A DNA stretch of 10,964 nucleotides from NCBI GenBank assembly GCA_902573045.1, contig CACGIB010000020.1, positions 1-10,964 of the forward strand. Direction: 5' to 3'. The stretch's first letter is position 1. Each line of letters opens with the position of its first letter. This document shows positions 1 to 7,400 of this stretch, piece by piece. The stretch is from an uncultured Prochlorococcus sp. GTDB lineage: Bacteria > Cyanobacteriota > Cyanobacteriia > PCC-6307 > Cyanobiaceae. The notes beneath the pieces are model-generated. The model worked only from the letters and a program-made list of their open reading frames with translations, did no database searches and had not been told where the DNA came from. The translations under genes were made by a program, and so were the position numbers.

Positions 1-204
1 AAAATATTGGCTATAAAATATAAAAATATTTATCATAACTTTGAGAGACTTATGACAAAGAAAACAGTTTTCAACTACATAAAAACACCTTGTGGACAGG
101 CAAAATATATAGAATTAGAAGCCAATAAAACTTTGTTAGGTAAAGTTAGGCTATTTTGGTTTATCTTAATTGCATCTATTAGAGATTGGAATATTAAAGA
201 TTAA
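1..204 (+). CDS. Unrecognised small ORF, left mirror copy, possibly cut by the window edge
   Basis: This is a duplicate of the ORF at 10761-10964. The frame is open to the first base of the window, so the 5' end may be missing. The first candidate start inside is TTG at 7 (65 aa). An ATG at 52, preceded by a purine-rich GAGAGAC, would give a complete 50-aa protein. The product is basic, with a short hydrophobic stretch (RLFWFILIASIRDW) near the C-terminus and a single Cys in TPCGQA. It ends at TAA 202-204, four bases from the end of the convergent TVP38-like gene. I do not recognise the family and assign no function. Confidence 0.5.
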   Translation, partial: KILAIKYKNIYHNFERLMTKKTVFNYIKTPCGQAKYIELEANKTLLGKVRLFWFILIASIRDWNIKD

Positions 205-208
205 ATTC

Positions 209-805
209 TTAGGAGTTTTCAAAATATTCTCTGGAGTATTTAGCTAAGAAATATACAACCAAAAAAGTTGAAACAACTCCGATGATAGTCATATACAAAT
301 TATTTGGTGATTGCACATTTTTTAAATCCTGGAGACTTTTTGCCAAACTACCTATTGAGCAATAAAGAAAAGTTCCTGGAATAATTCCAAGAAGGCCAAG
401 AGAGAAATCTCTAAATTTAATATTATTCAAACCATAAAAATAATTTAGAATACTGAAGGGAAATATCGGAGATAATCTCGCTAAAAAAATTAATTTAAGT
501 CCGCCTTTTTCTACTACTTTTTCCATAACACTTAATTTTGGATAACGGCTAAAAAGGTTTTTAAGCTTTTTTGCAAAAAAAGTTTTTGATAAAAAAAATG
601 CAACTGATGCTCCAATGGAAGCCGAAATGAAAACGATAATTGACCCTAAATATGAGCCATATAAAAAACCCGATAATAAAGATAACCAAGAAGCTGGAAG
701 TATTAATAAAACAATTAAAATATAAATACAAACAAACGATAAGATTCCAATTCCAGTATTAAAAAAAAAAGACAAATTATAAATATTTTCTAGGAATATA
801 TTCAT
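209..805 (-). CDS. TVP38/DedA-like (VTT domain) membrane protein, left mirror copy
   Basis: This is the exact mirror of the gene at 10160-10756 and encodes the same 198-residue protein from ATG (200 residues if TTG at 811 is used). It follows the truncated valS copy with the same overlap as in the right arm. See the right-arm entry for the domain description. Because it lies wholly in the inverted arm, it is probably an artefactual duplicate and should not be counted as a second gene. Confidence 0.85.
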   Translation of the reverse strand: MNIFLENIYNLSFFFNTGIGILSFVCIYILIVLLILPASWLSLLSGFLYGSYLGSIIVFISASIGASVAFFLSKTFFAKKLKNLFSRYPKLSVMEKVVEKGGLKLIFLARLSPIFPFSILNYFYGLNNIKFRDFSLGLLGIIPGTFLYCSIGSLAKSLQDLKNVQSPNNLYMTIIGVVSTFLVVYFLAKYSREYFENS

Positions 806-807
806 AA

Positions 808-2179
808 TCAATTCAATAGTTCGAGTTTTTTAGTAATTCTCTCCTTTTGCACCGAACCCTCATTTAATTTAAATCTGCAATCATCAACAATATCTTTTGG
901 AGCCTTATCAACGAAATTTTTATTAGATAATCTCTTATTTAAATTTTCCAATTCAGCAGTCACCTTTTTTAAATCCTTGGTTAACCTTTCCTTTAATGCA
1001 TCTATATTTACAAAATCCTGAAAAGGTAAGTAAACCTCTAAATCACTAATTATCCCAGAAAAAGATTTAGCAAACTCTTTTTTATCAACAGCATTAGTTT
1101 TAAAAATAAATACTTCAGAAGATTTAGTTAAGGTTTGAATATCGTCAACTAAATTTTTTAAAAAATCAATCAATTCATCATTATCTGAAATTAAATATAC
1201 AGGACCTTTTTCTGATGGCTTAAGACCCAATTCAGCTCTCAAATTTCTAATCAGCCTAATAATTCCAAAGAGTTTCTGAAAGGAATTATCAAGCTTATTA
1301 TCAACAAATTTATTTTCATTAATTGGCCATTTTTGAAGAGATAATAATACATTATCTGGTTTTAGTTGCAGTACATGCCAAAGTTCCTCAGTAATATGCG
1401 GCATAAAAGGATGGATCATTACCAAAATATCATTTAGCACTTTTATTAAAACTTTTTCAGTTATTTGTCTATTTTTAGTCTCTTTATTATTAAACCTTTG
1501 TTTAGCAAATTCTACATACCAGTCACAAAAATCATTCCATGCAAATTCATATAGAAGTTTGGCAGATTCTCCCAATTTATATTCTTTCAACAAAGCAGCG
1601 ACTTTTTTATTTACTTGATTCAATTTCGATAAAATCCACTTATCACATAACTCTAAAGAAGTTTCATCACTGTCATTAAGCGAATAATTATTGTTAGAAG
1701 TTTTATTAATTAACACAAATTTAGTTGCATTCCATAATTTATTCGCAAAATTTCTTGAAGCTTCAACAGTTGAAGATGTATCTTTTTTCCTATCAAAATC
1801 AAGCCGGATATCTTGTCCAGCGCCTGCGACTTCTCGAATTAAAGCAAATCGTAGTGCATCAGAACCATATTTATCAATTAATAGTATTGGATCAATACCA
1901 TTACCTGAACTTTTACTCATTTTTTTATTGTTTTCATCTCGAACTAGTCCATGAATATAAACATCCTTAAAAGGAATATTATTGGTAAAAGTATTCCCCA
2001 TCATTGTCATTCTTGCCACCCAGAAGAAAATAATATCGAAACCAGTAACAAGAACATTATTTGGATACCATTTTTTAAAATCCGGATCATTTGTATTTGG
2101 CCAACCAAGGGTTGAGAAAGGCCATAAACCACTTGAAAACCATGTATCCAAAACATCTTTATCACGAACCAATTTAATA
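808..2179 (-). pseudogene. valS: valS 3' half, truncated mirror copy joined to aspS
   Basis: The sequence equals valS from about codon 463 to its stop. It keeps the last part of the catalytic domain with the KMSKS loop, the anticodon-binding domain and the C-terminal coiled coil. It lacks the HIGH motif and the editing domain, so it could not charge tRNA. An apparent ORF begins at ATG 2190, but that ATG lies inside aspS (within the Ile-Trp codons, in another frame) and adds only Met-Glu-Arg-Ser before the valS sequence. The resulting 460-residue reading is therefore a chance fusion across the junction. The complete gene is at 7401-10157. Confidence 0.93.
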
Positions 2180-2180
2180 C
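2172..2180. other. Chimeric junction aspS/valS with short shared sequence
   Basis: Reading the minus strand, aspS codons Lys-Glu (AAA GAA) run into GTATTAAAT and then continue as valS sequence (TGGTTCGTGAT). TATTAAAT at 2179-2172 occurs in valS at 8786-8793 and also fits the aspS reading frame (last part of Val, then Leu-Asn), so up to about 8 bases may be shared between the two parents. The true aspS continuation is not in the window, so the exact length of microhomology is an inference. The join is out of frame for aspS. Confidence 0.85.
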
Positions 2181-2972
2181 TTCTTTCCATATTTTTTTTA
2201 TAAGACTTTCATTAAAAGATATTATTTCTTCTTCACTAACAAAGCTCATCTCAATATCTAATTGAGTAAACTCTGGCTGTCTATCTGCCCTTAAGTCTTC
2301 ATCACGGAAACATTTTGCGATTTGATAATACTTATCCAATCCTCCAACCATTAAAAGTTGTTTAAATAGTTGTGGGGATTGAGGTAAAGCAAAAAATTCT
2401 CCATTAGAAAGACGTGCAGGAACAAGGAAATCGCGAGCGCCTTCTGGAGTTGATTTTGTAAGTAATGGAGTCTCTACTTCAGTAAATCCAAAATTATCAA
2501 GAAATTTTCTAGCGACTTTAATAATCTTGTGTCTTGTTTTTAAATTTTCTAGTAATTTGCCCCTTCGTAAATCAAGGTATCTATATTTTAATCTGAGTTC
2601 TTCTTTTGTATTTTCATAATCATGTATAGAAACTGGAAAAGGTAAGTTTGTTTTAATTTGGTTGAGAATTTGCAAATCTTTAACCTTAAGCTCTAACTCT
2701 CCAGTACTTAAATTTTTATTTATTGAATCTTTGGGCCTTTCATTAATAATTCCGCTAACCATTATTACCGTCTCATTTCTTAGAGTTTCTGCCTGTTTAA
2801 ACAGATTTGCTCCATCATCGGGGTTAATTGTTATTTGTAAGAATCCACTATGGTCTCTTAAATCAATAAAAATTACACCACCATGATCTCTTCTTCTATC
2901 TACCCATCCGCATAGATTAACTAATTTACCAATATCTGTATTATTGAGTTCTTCACAAATTTTGTTTCTCAT
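2180..2972 (-). CDS. aspS: Aspartyl-tRNA synthetase, 5' part only (cut at the chimeric junction)
   Basis: AspRS ligates aspartate to tRNA-Asp (or to tRNA-Asp and tRNA-Asn in bacteria with a non-discriminating enzyme). About 264 residues are present, against roughly 600 usual for bacterial AspRS. The N-terminal OB-fold anticodon-binding domain covers about residues 1-105 ([20 protein letters not shown] at 21-40). Class II motif 1 is around 157-187 ([20 protein letters not shown]), and motif 2 around 222-239 ([18 protein letters not shown]). The bacterial insertion domain and motif 3 are missing. Past the junction the frame runs through valS antisense to the aspS reading, adds about 54 meaningless residues and stops at 2007. 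The ATG start at 2972 agrees with the usual N-terminus ([10 protein letters not shown]). It is the last gene of the minus-strand cluster, 55 bases after gcvT. The truncation is probably artificial. Confidence 0.93.
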
Positions 2973-3027
2973 CTAAGTATGATTTATTTATCAATAACTT
3001 ATAATAATTCTTTGAGGGTAAATTTAG

Positions 3028-4140
3028 TTAATAATTCTTTTTATAAAACGCTCTTTTTGTTATAACCCCTTTGAATTTTTTTCCTCTTATTAAAACTTGA
3101 ACCTCATTATTTATTAAGGCATGCGAAGTATTGACGTACGCAAAAGCTATAGCTTGTTGTTTAGTTGGAGACCAACTGCCGCTAGTGATAGTTCCAATAT
3201 TCTCTTCACCTTTTAATACTGCGCACCCTTTTCTTCCTATTGCTTTACCTTCTATAGAAAGACCAACTAACTTTTTTGGGATACCTAATCTTGACTGCTC
3301 TTCAAGAAATCTTCTTCCAAAGAATTCGTGATTATTTTCTAAATGTACTAGCCATCCTAACCCTGCTTCATATGGAGAAGTTTCTTCATTTATGTCTTGG
3401 CCATAAAGATGCATGCCTGCTTCAAGTCTAAGAGTATCTCTAGCTCCTAAACCACAAGGTGCAACATTTTTGGAAATTGAGAAATCCCATAAATTAATTG
3501 CTGCTTTTTTAGACAAAAGTATTTCTAGACCATTTTCTCCTGTATATCCTGTCTTTGAAACGAAGATTTTTTCTCTAGGCGAAATATGTTCAAAAATTTT
3601 ATATTCGCATCCAAAGTTAGGAATATTTGAGATCGAAGACTCAATCCATTCTTCAAATAAATTGAACGAGTTTTTTCCTTGTAGTGCTAAAAGTACTTTG
3701 TCTTTTTTAAAGTTTGTTATCGAAATTTCATATTTATCTAAATTATTTTTTATCCACTGAAAATCTCTTTCATATCTACTTGCATTAACTATTAACAATA
3801 ATTCTGATATGTCATTTTCTTCTGTGCCAAGGTCATAAATTATTAAGTCATCTATTATTCCTCCTTTATCATTTAGCATTACTGTATAAAGCCCTTGACC
3901 TTCAGAAAAAGAGTATAAATTAGTAGGAAAAAATTTTTGAATATAATCCTTTGGATTGATTCCCGTAACAGATATCACACCCATATGAGAAATATCAAAT
4001 AATCCTGCTGAAGATCTAACTGATTCATGCTCTTTAATTAATCCTGAAAATGATATGGGCATTTCCCAACCTGCAAAATCCACTAATTTTGCATTGGATT
4101 CAACATATTTTGAATAAAGAGGACTTTTTAGCAAATCCAT
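3028..4140 (-). CDS. gcvT: Glycine cleavage system T protein (aminomethyltransferase)
   Basis: GcvT takes the aminomethyl group carried on lipoylated H protein, passes the methylene to tetrahydrofolate and releases ammonia; in cyanobacteria this supports photorespiratory glycine use and one-carbon supply. The 370-residue product has the usual family length. Visible family segments are the N-terminal [13 protein letters not shown] (19-31), [11 protein letters not shown] (44-54), [13 protein letters not shown] (92-104, containing the Asp region that is catalytic in the family), [14 protein letters not shown] (195-208), [20 protein letters not shown] (230-249) and the C-terminal barrel [11 protein letters not shown] (316-326). 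The start is ATG at 4140, giving MDLLKSPLY. The P, H and L proteins are not in the window. It lies 50 bases after speB and 55 bases before aspS, all on the same strand, so co-transcription is likely. Confidence 0.96.
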   Translation of the reverse strand: MDLLKSPLYSKYVESNAKLVDFAGWEMPISFSGLIKEHESVRSSAGLFDISHMGVISVTGINPKDYIQKFFPTNLYSFSEGQGLYTVMLNDKGGIIDDLIIYDLGTEENDISELLLIVNASRYERDFQWIKNNLDKYEISITNFKKDKVLLALQGKNSFNLFEEWIESSISNIPNFGCEYKIFEHISPREKIFVSKTGYTGENGLEILLSKKAAINLWDFSISKNVAPCGLGARDTLRLEAGMHLYGQDINEETSPYEAGLGWLVHLENNHEFFGRRFLEEQSRLGIPKKLVGLSIEGKAIGRKGCAVLKGEENIGTITSGSWSPTKQQAIAFAYVNTSHALINNEVQVLIRGKKFKGVITKRAFYKKNY

Positions 4141-4190
4141 GAAATATTTAGTTTTTATTTAGTATTTTTACACTGTAGTTTAGAAATTTT

Positions 4191-5072
4191 TTATTGCATA
4201 TTTTCTAATGACAAAATTAAACTTCTAAGTACTTTAGCTGCAACTATGCTACTAACTCCGCTTTTATCAATTTCTGGAGATAATTCCACAATATCTGAAG
4301 CTACAATTCTAAATTCTTTTAAAGTTTTCAGTATTTCTTCAAAATCATTCCAAAAAAATCCTCCCGGTTCTGGAGTGCCCGTCCCTGCTAATAAACTGGG
4401 ATCAAACCAATCTAAATCTATTGTTAAATAGATTGGAGACTTAGCGTATGGTAATAGAGCTTCTTTTAACTCTTTTGCATTTCCGCCTGGACAAAATTTA
4501 ACTAATTGGTTGTTGTTATGCATAATTTGAAATTCTTCCTTAGTCCCACTTCTTATTCCTACTTGCAAAATTTTCTTTTTAGGTAGAACTTCTAAGCATC
4601 TTTTCATTGCACAAGCGTGACTATGTTTATTTCCTATATATGATTCTCTTAAATCTGCATGAGCATCAAGTTGAACCAATATCAAATCTGGATATTTTTT
4701 TACTAATGCTTCAATAGCACCTCTTGTAATAGAGTGTTCGCCTCCAAGCATAATAGGACTAAGGCGTTTATTAATTAAATAATTTGTTGCTGATTTAACC
4801 GATTCAATAACGGACTTTGAGTCATTTTTATCAATTAGTATTGACCCAAAATCAACATACATAATATCCTCTAAATCTTTATTTAGTTTTGGACAATATG
4901 TTTCTAAACAAGAACTGACTTGTCTTATAGCATCTGGACCAAATCTAGCTCCTGGTTTAAAAGAACATGTCCCATCATAATTGACTCCAAATATACCAAT
5001 TACGCAATTATCAGGGTTTCTTTTTGCTCCCATAAAAATCGCATTTTCATTGTCAAATAAATTTTTTATCAT
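4191..5072 (-). CDS. speB: Agmatinase-type ureohydrolase (arginase/agmatinase family)
   Basis: The expected reaction is agmatine plus water to putrescine plus urea, with a two-metal centre. The 293-residue product carries all the family metal-ligand motifs: GGEHS (110-114, His113), DAHAD (136-140, Asp136/His138/Asp140) and DLDWFDP (219-225, Asp219/Asp221), followed by GTGTPEPGG (230-238) and ELSPEID (263-269). The N-terminal GVNYDGTCSFKPGARFGPDAIR (29-50) is typical of SpeB proteins. The start is ATG at 5072, one base after the speE stop, so translation is probably coupled. Neighbouring speE supports agmatine as the substrate by supplying the next step from putrescine. Sequence alone does not exclude another guanidino substrate, since this family includes guanidinobutyrase and guanidine hydrolase. 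The arginine decarboxylase that would make agmatine is not in the window. Confidence 0.93.
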   Translation of the reverse strand: MIKNLFDNENAIFMGAKRNPDNCVIGIFGVNYDGTCSFKPGARFGPDAIRQVSSCLETYCPKLNKDLEDIMYVDFGSILIDKNDSKSVIESVKSATNYLINKRLSPIMLGGEHSITRGAIEALVKKYPDLILVQLDAHADLRESYIGNKHSHACAMKRCLEVLPKKKILQVGIRSGTKEEFQIMHNNNQLVKFCPGGNAKELKEALLPYAKSPIYLTIDLDWFDPSLLAGTGTPEPGGFFWNDFEEILKTLKEFRIVASDIVELSPEIDKSGVSSIVAAKVLRSLILSLENMQ

Positions 5073-5073
5073 T

Positions 5074-5925
5074 CTATGAATTGAGTTCTTTTACAATTTT
5101 ATTTGGCATCATTTTGAATGCTGCATTTTGAAAATTTAAATTCCAAATTTCACAACCTTTTTCTATTCTTAGGGCTTCATTACAATTTTGCTTTGATAGA
5201 TCTAAAACTTTTTCAGAAGCGAATGTCCAACTCCAAATACCGCTTGGATATATAGGAACAAAAGAATACATAGTTTCAGAAACTTTAAATATATTTTTTA
5301 GGGTTTTCAAAATATTTATGTGAATATTTTTGAAGGATTCAGGAGATTCGCTTTGTGTCGCTAATATTCCCTTTGGTGTAAGTATTCTTTTACATTCTTC
5401 ATAAAAAGAATCTGAAAATAATAAATTTGAAAATTCTGAGGGATCTGAACAATCTATAAATATAACGTCGTAAAAATTATTTCTTGTTTTTTTTACCCAT
5501 TCAACACCATCATCTACATGTATTTCTAATCTTTTGTCATTCCATGCTTCGCCTCCAATTTCTTTTAGAAATTTTTTAGATATTTTGATTACCTCCTCAT
5601 CAATTTCTACTAGATCAATTTTTGATATTTCAGAATATTTAACGCATTCTCTTATAGTGCCACCGTCACCACCACCAATAATTAGTACATTAGATTTTTC
5701 GTCAATGCTACTTAATGCAGGATGCACAAGACATTCATGATAATATTTCTCGTCTTTTAATGATGTCATCCAGCAACCATCTAACATTAAAGCTTTACCA
5801 TAATATTCATTTTCGACAACAATAATTTCTTGATATTTTGAAGTTTTTTTAATCAGAATTTTCCCTTTTAGGCCGAATCTTGAGCCTTTATGATATTCAT
5901 CTATCCATGTGGTAATATTTGTCAT
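5074..5925 (-). CDS. speE: Spermidine synthase (polyamine aminopropyltransferase)
   Basis: SpeE transfers an aminopropyl group from decarboxylated S-adenosylmethionine to putrescine. The 283-residue protein has the short N-terminal beta domain (1-50), then YYHECLVHPAL (61-71), the nucleotide-binding loop IIGGGDGGTIREC (82-94), the acidic LVEIDEEVI (105-113), DDG (138-140) and the active-site strand YDVIFIDCSDP (152-162). The loop after this Asp-Pro reads SEFSNLLF instead of the more common IGPA-type sequence, so acceptor specificity (putrescine or a longer amine) is not certain. Its ATG overlaps the mazG stop by four bases (TCAT on the plus strand, ATGA on the coding strand), and speB follows one base after the stop. 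SpeD, the source of the aminopropyl donor, is not in the window. Confidence 0.94.
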   Translation of the reverse strand: MTNITTWIDEYHKGSRFGLKGKILIKKTSKYQEIIVVENEYYGKALMLDGCWMTSLKDEKYYHECLVHPALSSIDEKSNVLIIGGGDGGTIRECVKYSEISKIDLVEIDEEVIKISKKFLKEIGGEAWNDKRLEIHVDDGVEWVKKTRNNFYDVIFIDCSDPSEFSNLLFSDSFYEECKRILTPKGILATQSESPESFKNIHINILKTLKNIFKVSETMYSFVPIYPSGIWSWTFASEKVLDLSKQNCNEALRIEKGCEIWNLNFQNAAFKMMPNKIVKELNS

Positions 5926-6776
5926 TTGCTTTTAGGAGTTTTTCCCGCCAGTTTTTGTTTGGCTATTTGCCAAAGCCGTTGAAAGTCTTTGGGAGTTTGT
6001 TTTTTAATATTATCTCCTGCATGCTCTTCGACGATTGAAAATCTGTCTAAAAATTTTATATTAGTTTTTTGAAGAGCTGACTCAGGATTTATTTTTAAAA
6101 AGTTAGAGAGATTCAGAAGGGTAAAGTAAATATCCCCAAATTCATTTTTAATATCTGAATCATTTTTGCTTTTAATTGCCTCTTTTAATTCATTTATCTC
6201 TTCTTCTAACTTTTTAAAAATCTCATCAGTACTTTTCCACTTGAAACCCTGTTCTTTAACAATATTTGTGATCTTATCTGTACCAATGGTTGGAGGTAAA
6301 TTTTTAATTTTCAATTTTAAATTTCTACTAATTGAAGATTTCATATGAGGTGCTTCTTTTTTTAAATTTTTTATATTCTCCCAAATCTGCTGTGATTTTT
6401 TTAATGATACCTTTTCTTTTTTGTTAAAAATATATGGATGTCTATTAATAATTTTTTTATTTAGATTTCTTATAACATCATTTAGTTCAAATTCTTTTTC
6501 TTCGTAACCGATTTCAGCATGAAGCATTACTTGTAATAAAAGATCTCCTAACTCTTCACATATGTTATCTGCATTTTTTTCATATATCGCATCTATAAAT
6601 TCATTACTTTCTTCATACAAAAATGGGATCAACGATATATGAGACTGTATTTTTTGCCATGGGCAGCCCCAAGTTTTATCTTTTAATGCTTTGATATTAG
6701 ATATTAAGATTTTAAAACTATTTATAATCTCTAAATCGGAATTGTTTTCCAATTTATATCTATTGTTTGAAGACAT
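5922..6776 (-). CDS. mazG: MazG-family nucleoside triphosphate pyrophosphohydrolase
   Basis: MazG hydrolyses (d)NTPs to NMP and pyrophosphate, removing aberrant nucleotides or adjusting nucleotide pools. The 284-residue product has two tandem MazG domains, as in E. coli-type MazG. The first contains CPWQKIQSHISL (38-49), the metal-binding EESNE (55-59) and EELGD (74-78). The second contains EEEINE (191-196) and NEFGD (211-215), with the C-terminal family end near RLWQIAKQK (267-275). I chose ATG at 6776 (MSSNNRYK). A TTG at 6809 in the same frame would add 11 residues that do not resemble the family. It is the first gene of the minus-strand cluster, overlaps speE by four bases, and is divergent from the tRNA-Val gene. 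Confidence 0.93.
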   Translation of the reverse strand: MSSNNRYKLENNSDLEIINSFKILISNIKALKDKTWGCPWQKIQSHISLIPFLYEESNEFIDAIYEKNADNICEELGDLLLQVMLHAEIGYEEKEFELNDVIRNLNKKIINRHPYIFNKKEKVSLKKSQQIWENIKNLKKEAPHMKSSISRNLKLKIKNLPPTIGTDKITNIVKEQGFKWKSTDEIFKKLEEEINELKEAIKSKNDSDIKNEFGDIYFTLLNLSNFLKINPESALQKTNIKFLDRFSIVEEHAGDNIKKQTPKDFQRLWQIAKQKLAGKTPKSK

Positions 6777-6874
6777 AGGATATATTTTATTAATTAAATT
6801 TTGCCTCAATCATGAAATATTTAAATACTTAGTATAAATTTTTCAACTTCATCTATTAGAATGATTTATCATAA
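6777..6874. promoter_or_regulatory. Divergent intergenic region between mazG and tRNA-Val
   Basis: This AT-rich gap of about 98 bases separates the two divergent transcription units, so it should hold both promoters. On the minus strand, TATACT (6836-6831) is a good -10 box upstream of mazG and would give a leader of roughly 48 bases to the ATG. No clear -35 box lies 16-18 bases away. On the plus strand, TAGAAT (6857-6862) ends 12 bases before the tRNA and could be its -10 box, again without a convincing -35. The location is well supported; the individual boxes are guesses. Confidence 0.45.
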
Positions 6875-6946
<72 letters not shown>

Positions 6947-6961
6947 TTTATTATTTTTCTA

Positions 6962-7303
6962 ATGACTGAGATCGTCAATCTTTCAATCAGTCAAAGCGCT
7001 GCTTCAGAACTGTCTAGGCAAGCTTCTTTTGGAGGTTCTCCAGGAGAAATGTCGATTGATTTGGTAGAGGATAAAAATTGTTCTGAAGGATGGATGCATA
7101 TTAAATTATTGCCAGGTACATGTAATGGATCCCCTATTTCAAGAACTGAAGGAGTAACTTTATACGCGGATGTAAAAAAGTTTAATTTACTGAAAGATTT
7201 AAAATTAGATTATTACGGTGATTTGAGCGGTGGTGGATTTCTTATTTCAACACCAAAAAATGCAAAACGTTGTTCCTGTGGTTCTGGCTTCAAACTTTTG
7301 TAG
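6962..7303 (+). CDS. A-type iron-sulfur carrier (IscA/SufA/HesB-like)
   Basis: A-type carriers bind Fe-S clusters or iron and help deliver them to apo-proteins. The 113-residue length fits the family. The C-terminus has GGGFLISTPKNAKRCSCGSG (90-109), matching the family end with a Cys-X-Cys pair at C104 and C106. C40 lies 64 residues before C104, the same spacing as the three ligand cysteines of E. coli IscA (35, 99, 101), so all three ligands seem present. The sequence around C40 (DKNCSEGWMHIKL) departs from the usual SGCSG, and there is an extra Cys at 54. I used ATG at 6962; an in-frame ATG at 6917 lies inside the tRNA and is rejected. The protein is a divergent member, so I give no specific gene name. 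It may share a transcript with the upstream tRNA. Confidence 0.85.
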   Translation: MTEIVNLSISQSAASELSRQASFGGSPGEMSIDLVEDKNCSEGWMHIKLLPGTCNGSPISRTEGVTLYADVKKFNLLKDLKLDYYGDLSGGGFLISTPKNAKRCSCGSGFKLL

Positions 7304-7400
7304 AATAGATATGTCTTTTTTTGCAAACTAATATTATTTTCATTAATTGGCTGCCCTCAAGATAAAATAAACAAAAAGTTTATTGAAATAAAATTTGGAC
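7304..7400 (+). promoter_or_regulatory. Gap upstream of valS with a candidate -10 and a small hairpin
   Basis: This 97-base AT-rich gap separates the IscA-like gene from valS. TAAAAT at 7363-7368 could be a -10 box for valS, without a clear -35 box. AATAAAC (7366-7372) and GTTTATT (7378-7384) form a 7-bp AT-rich hairpin with a five-A loop and no following T tract, so it is not a good terminator. No T-box-like leader (long structured leader with specifier loop) fits in this space. Confidence 0.3.

Larger units (their letters stand above)
1..2179. repeat. Left arm of a 2179-bp inverted repeat (partner 8786-10964)
   Basis: Base x here pairs with base 10965-x at the other end of the window. The reverse complement matched in every stretch I compared: the two window ends, around 1080-1140, and the junction. 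Proteins encoded in the arms are identical, as are alternate-frame translations across part of the valS segment, so indels are excluded and substitutions unlikely there. The arm carries mirror copies of the unrecognised small ORF, the TVP38-like gene and the 3' half of valS. It stops inside valS and abuts aspS. Lack of divergence and exact mirroring of the window ends point to an amplification or assembly chimera rather than an old duplication. Confidence 0.97.

Noticed and set aside
1..2179. A natural gene duplication that gives the cell a second TVP38-like gene and a short ValRS
   Set aside because: The arms show no difference in anything I compared, the copy begins mid-valS, it destroys aspS, and both arms end at the same base. 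These point to an in vitro chimera.
1691..2203. Plus-strand ORFs opposite the left valS copy, repeated at 8696-9274 on the minus strand
   Set aside because: They are antisense shadows of valS, present twice only because of the inverted repeat. Their identity was useful only as a check that the arms match at the base level.
3131..3760. Plus-strand ORFs opposite gcvT (66 and 115 codons)
   Set aside because: They are antisense shadows of a well-supported gene, with no family features and no start context.
4191..5072. Guanidine hydrolase (GdmH-type) instead of agmatinase
   Set aside because: The cyanobacterial guanidine hydrolase I recall is considerably longer with an N-terminal extension, and here the gene is chained to speE. 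No guanidine riboswitch-like element is apparent upstream. Substrate is still unproven.
7366..7384. Rho-independent terminator between the IscA-like gene and valS
   Set aside because: The hairpin is short and AT-only except for one pair, and no T tract follows it.
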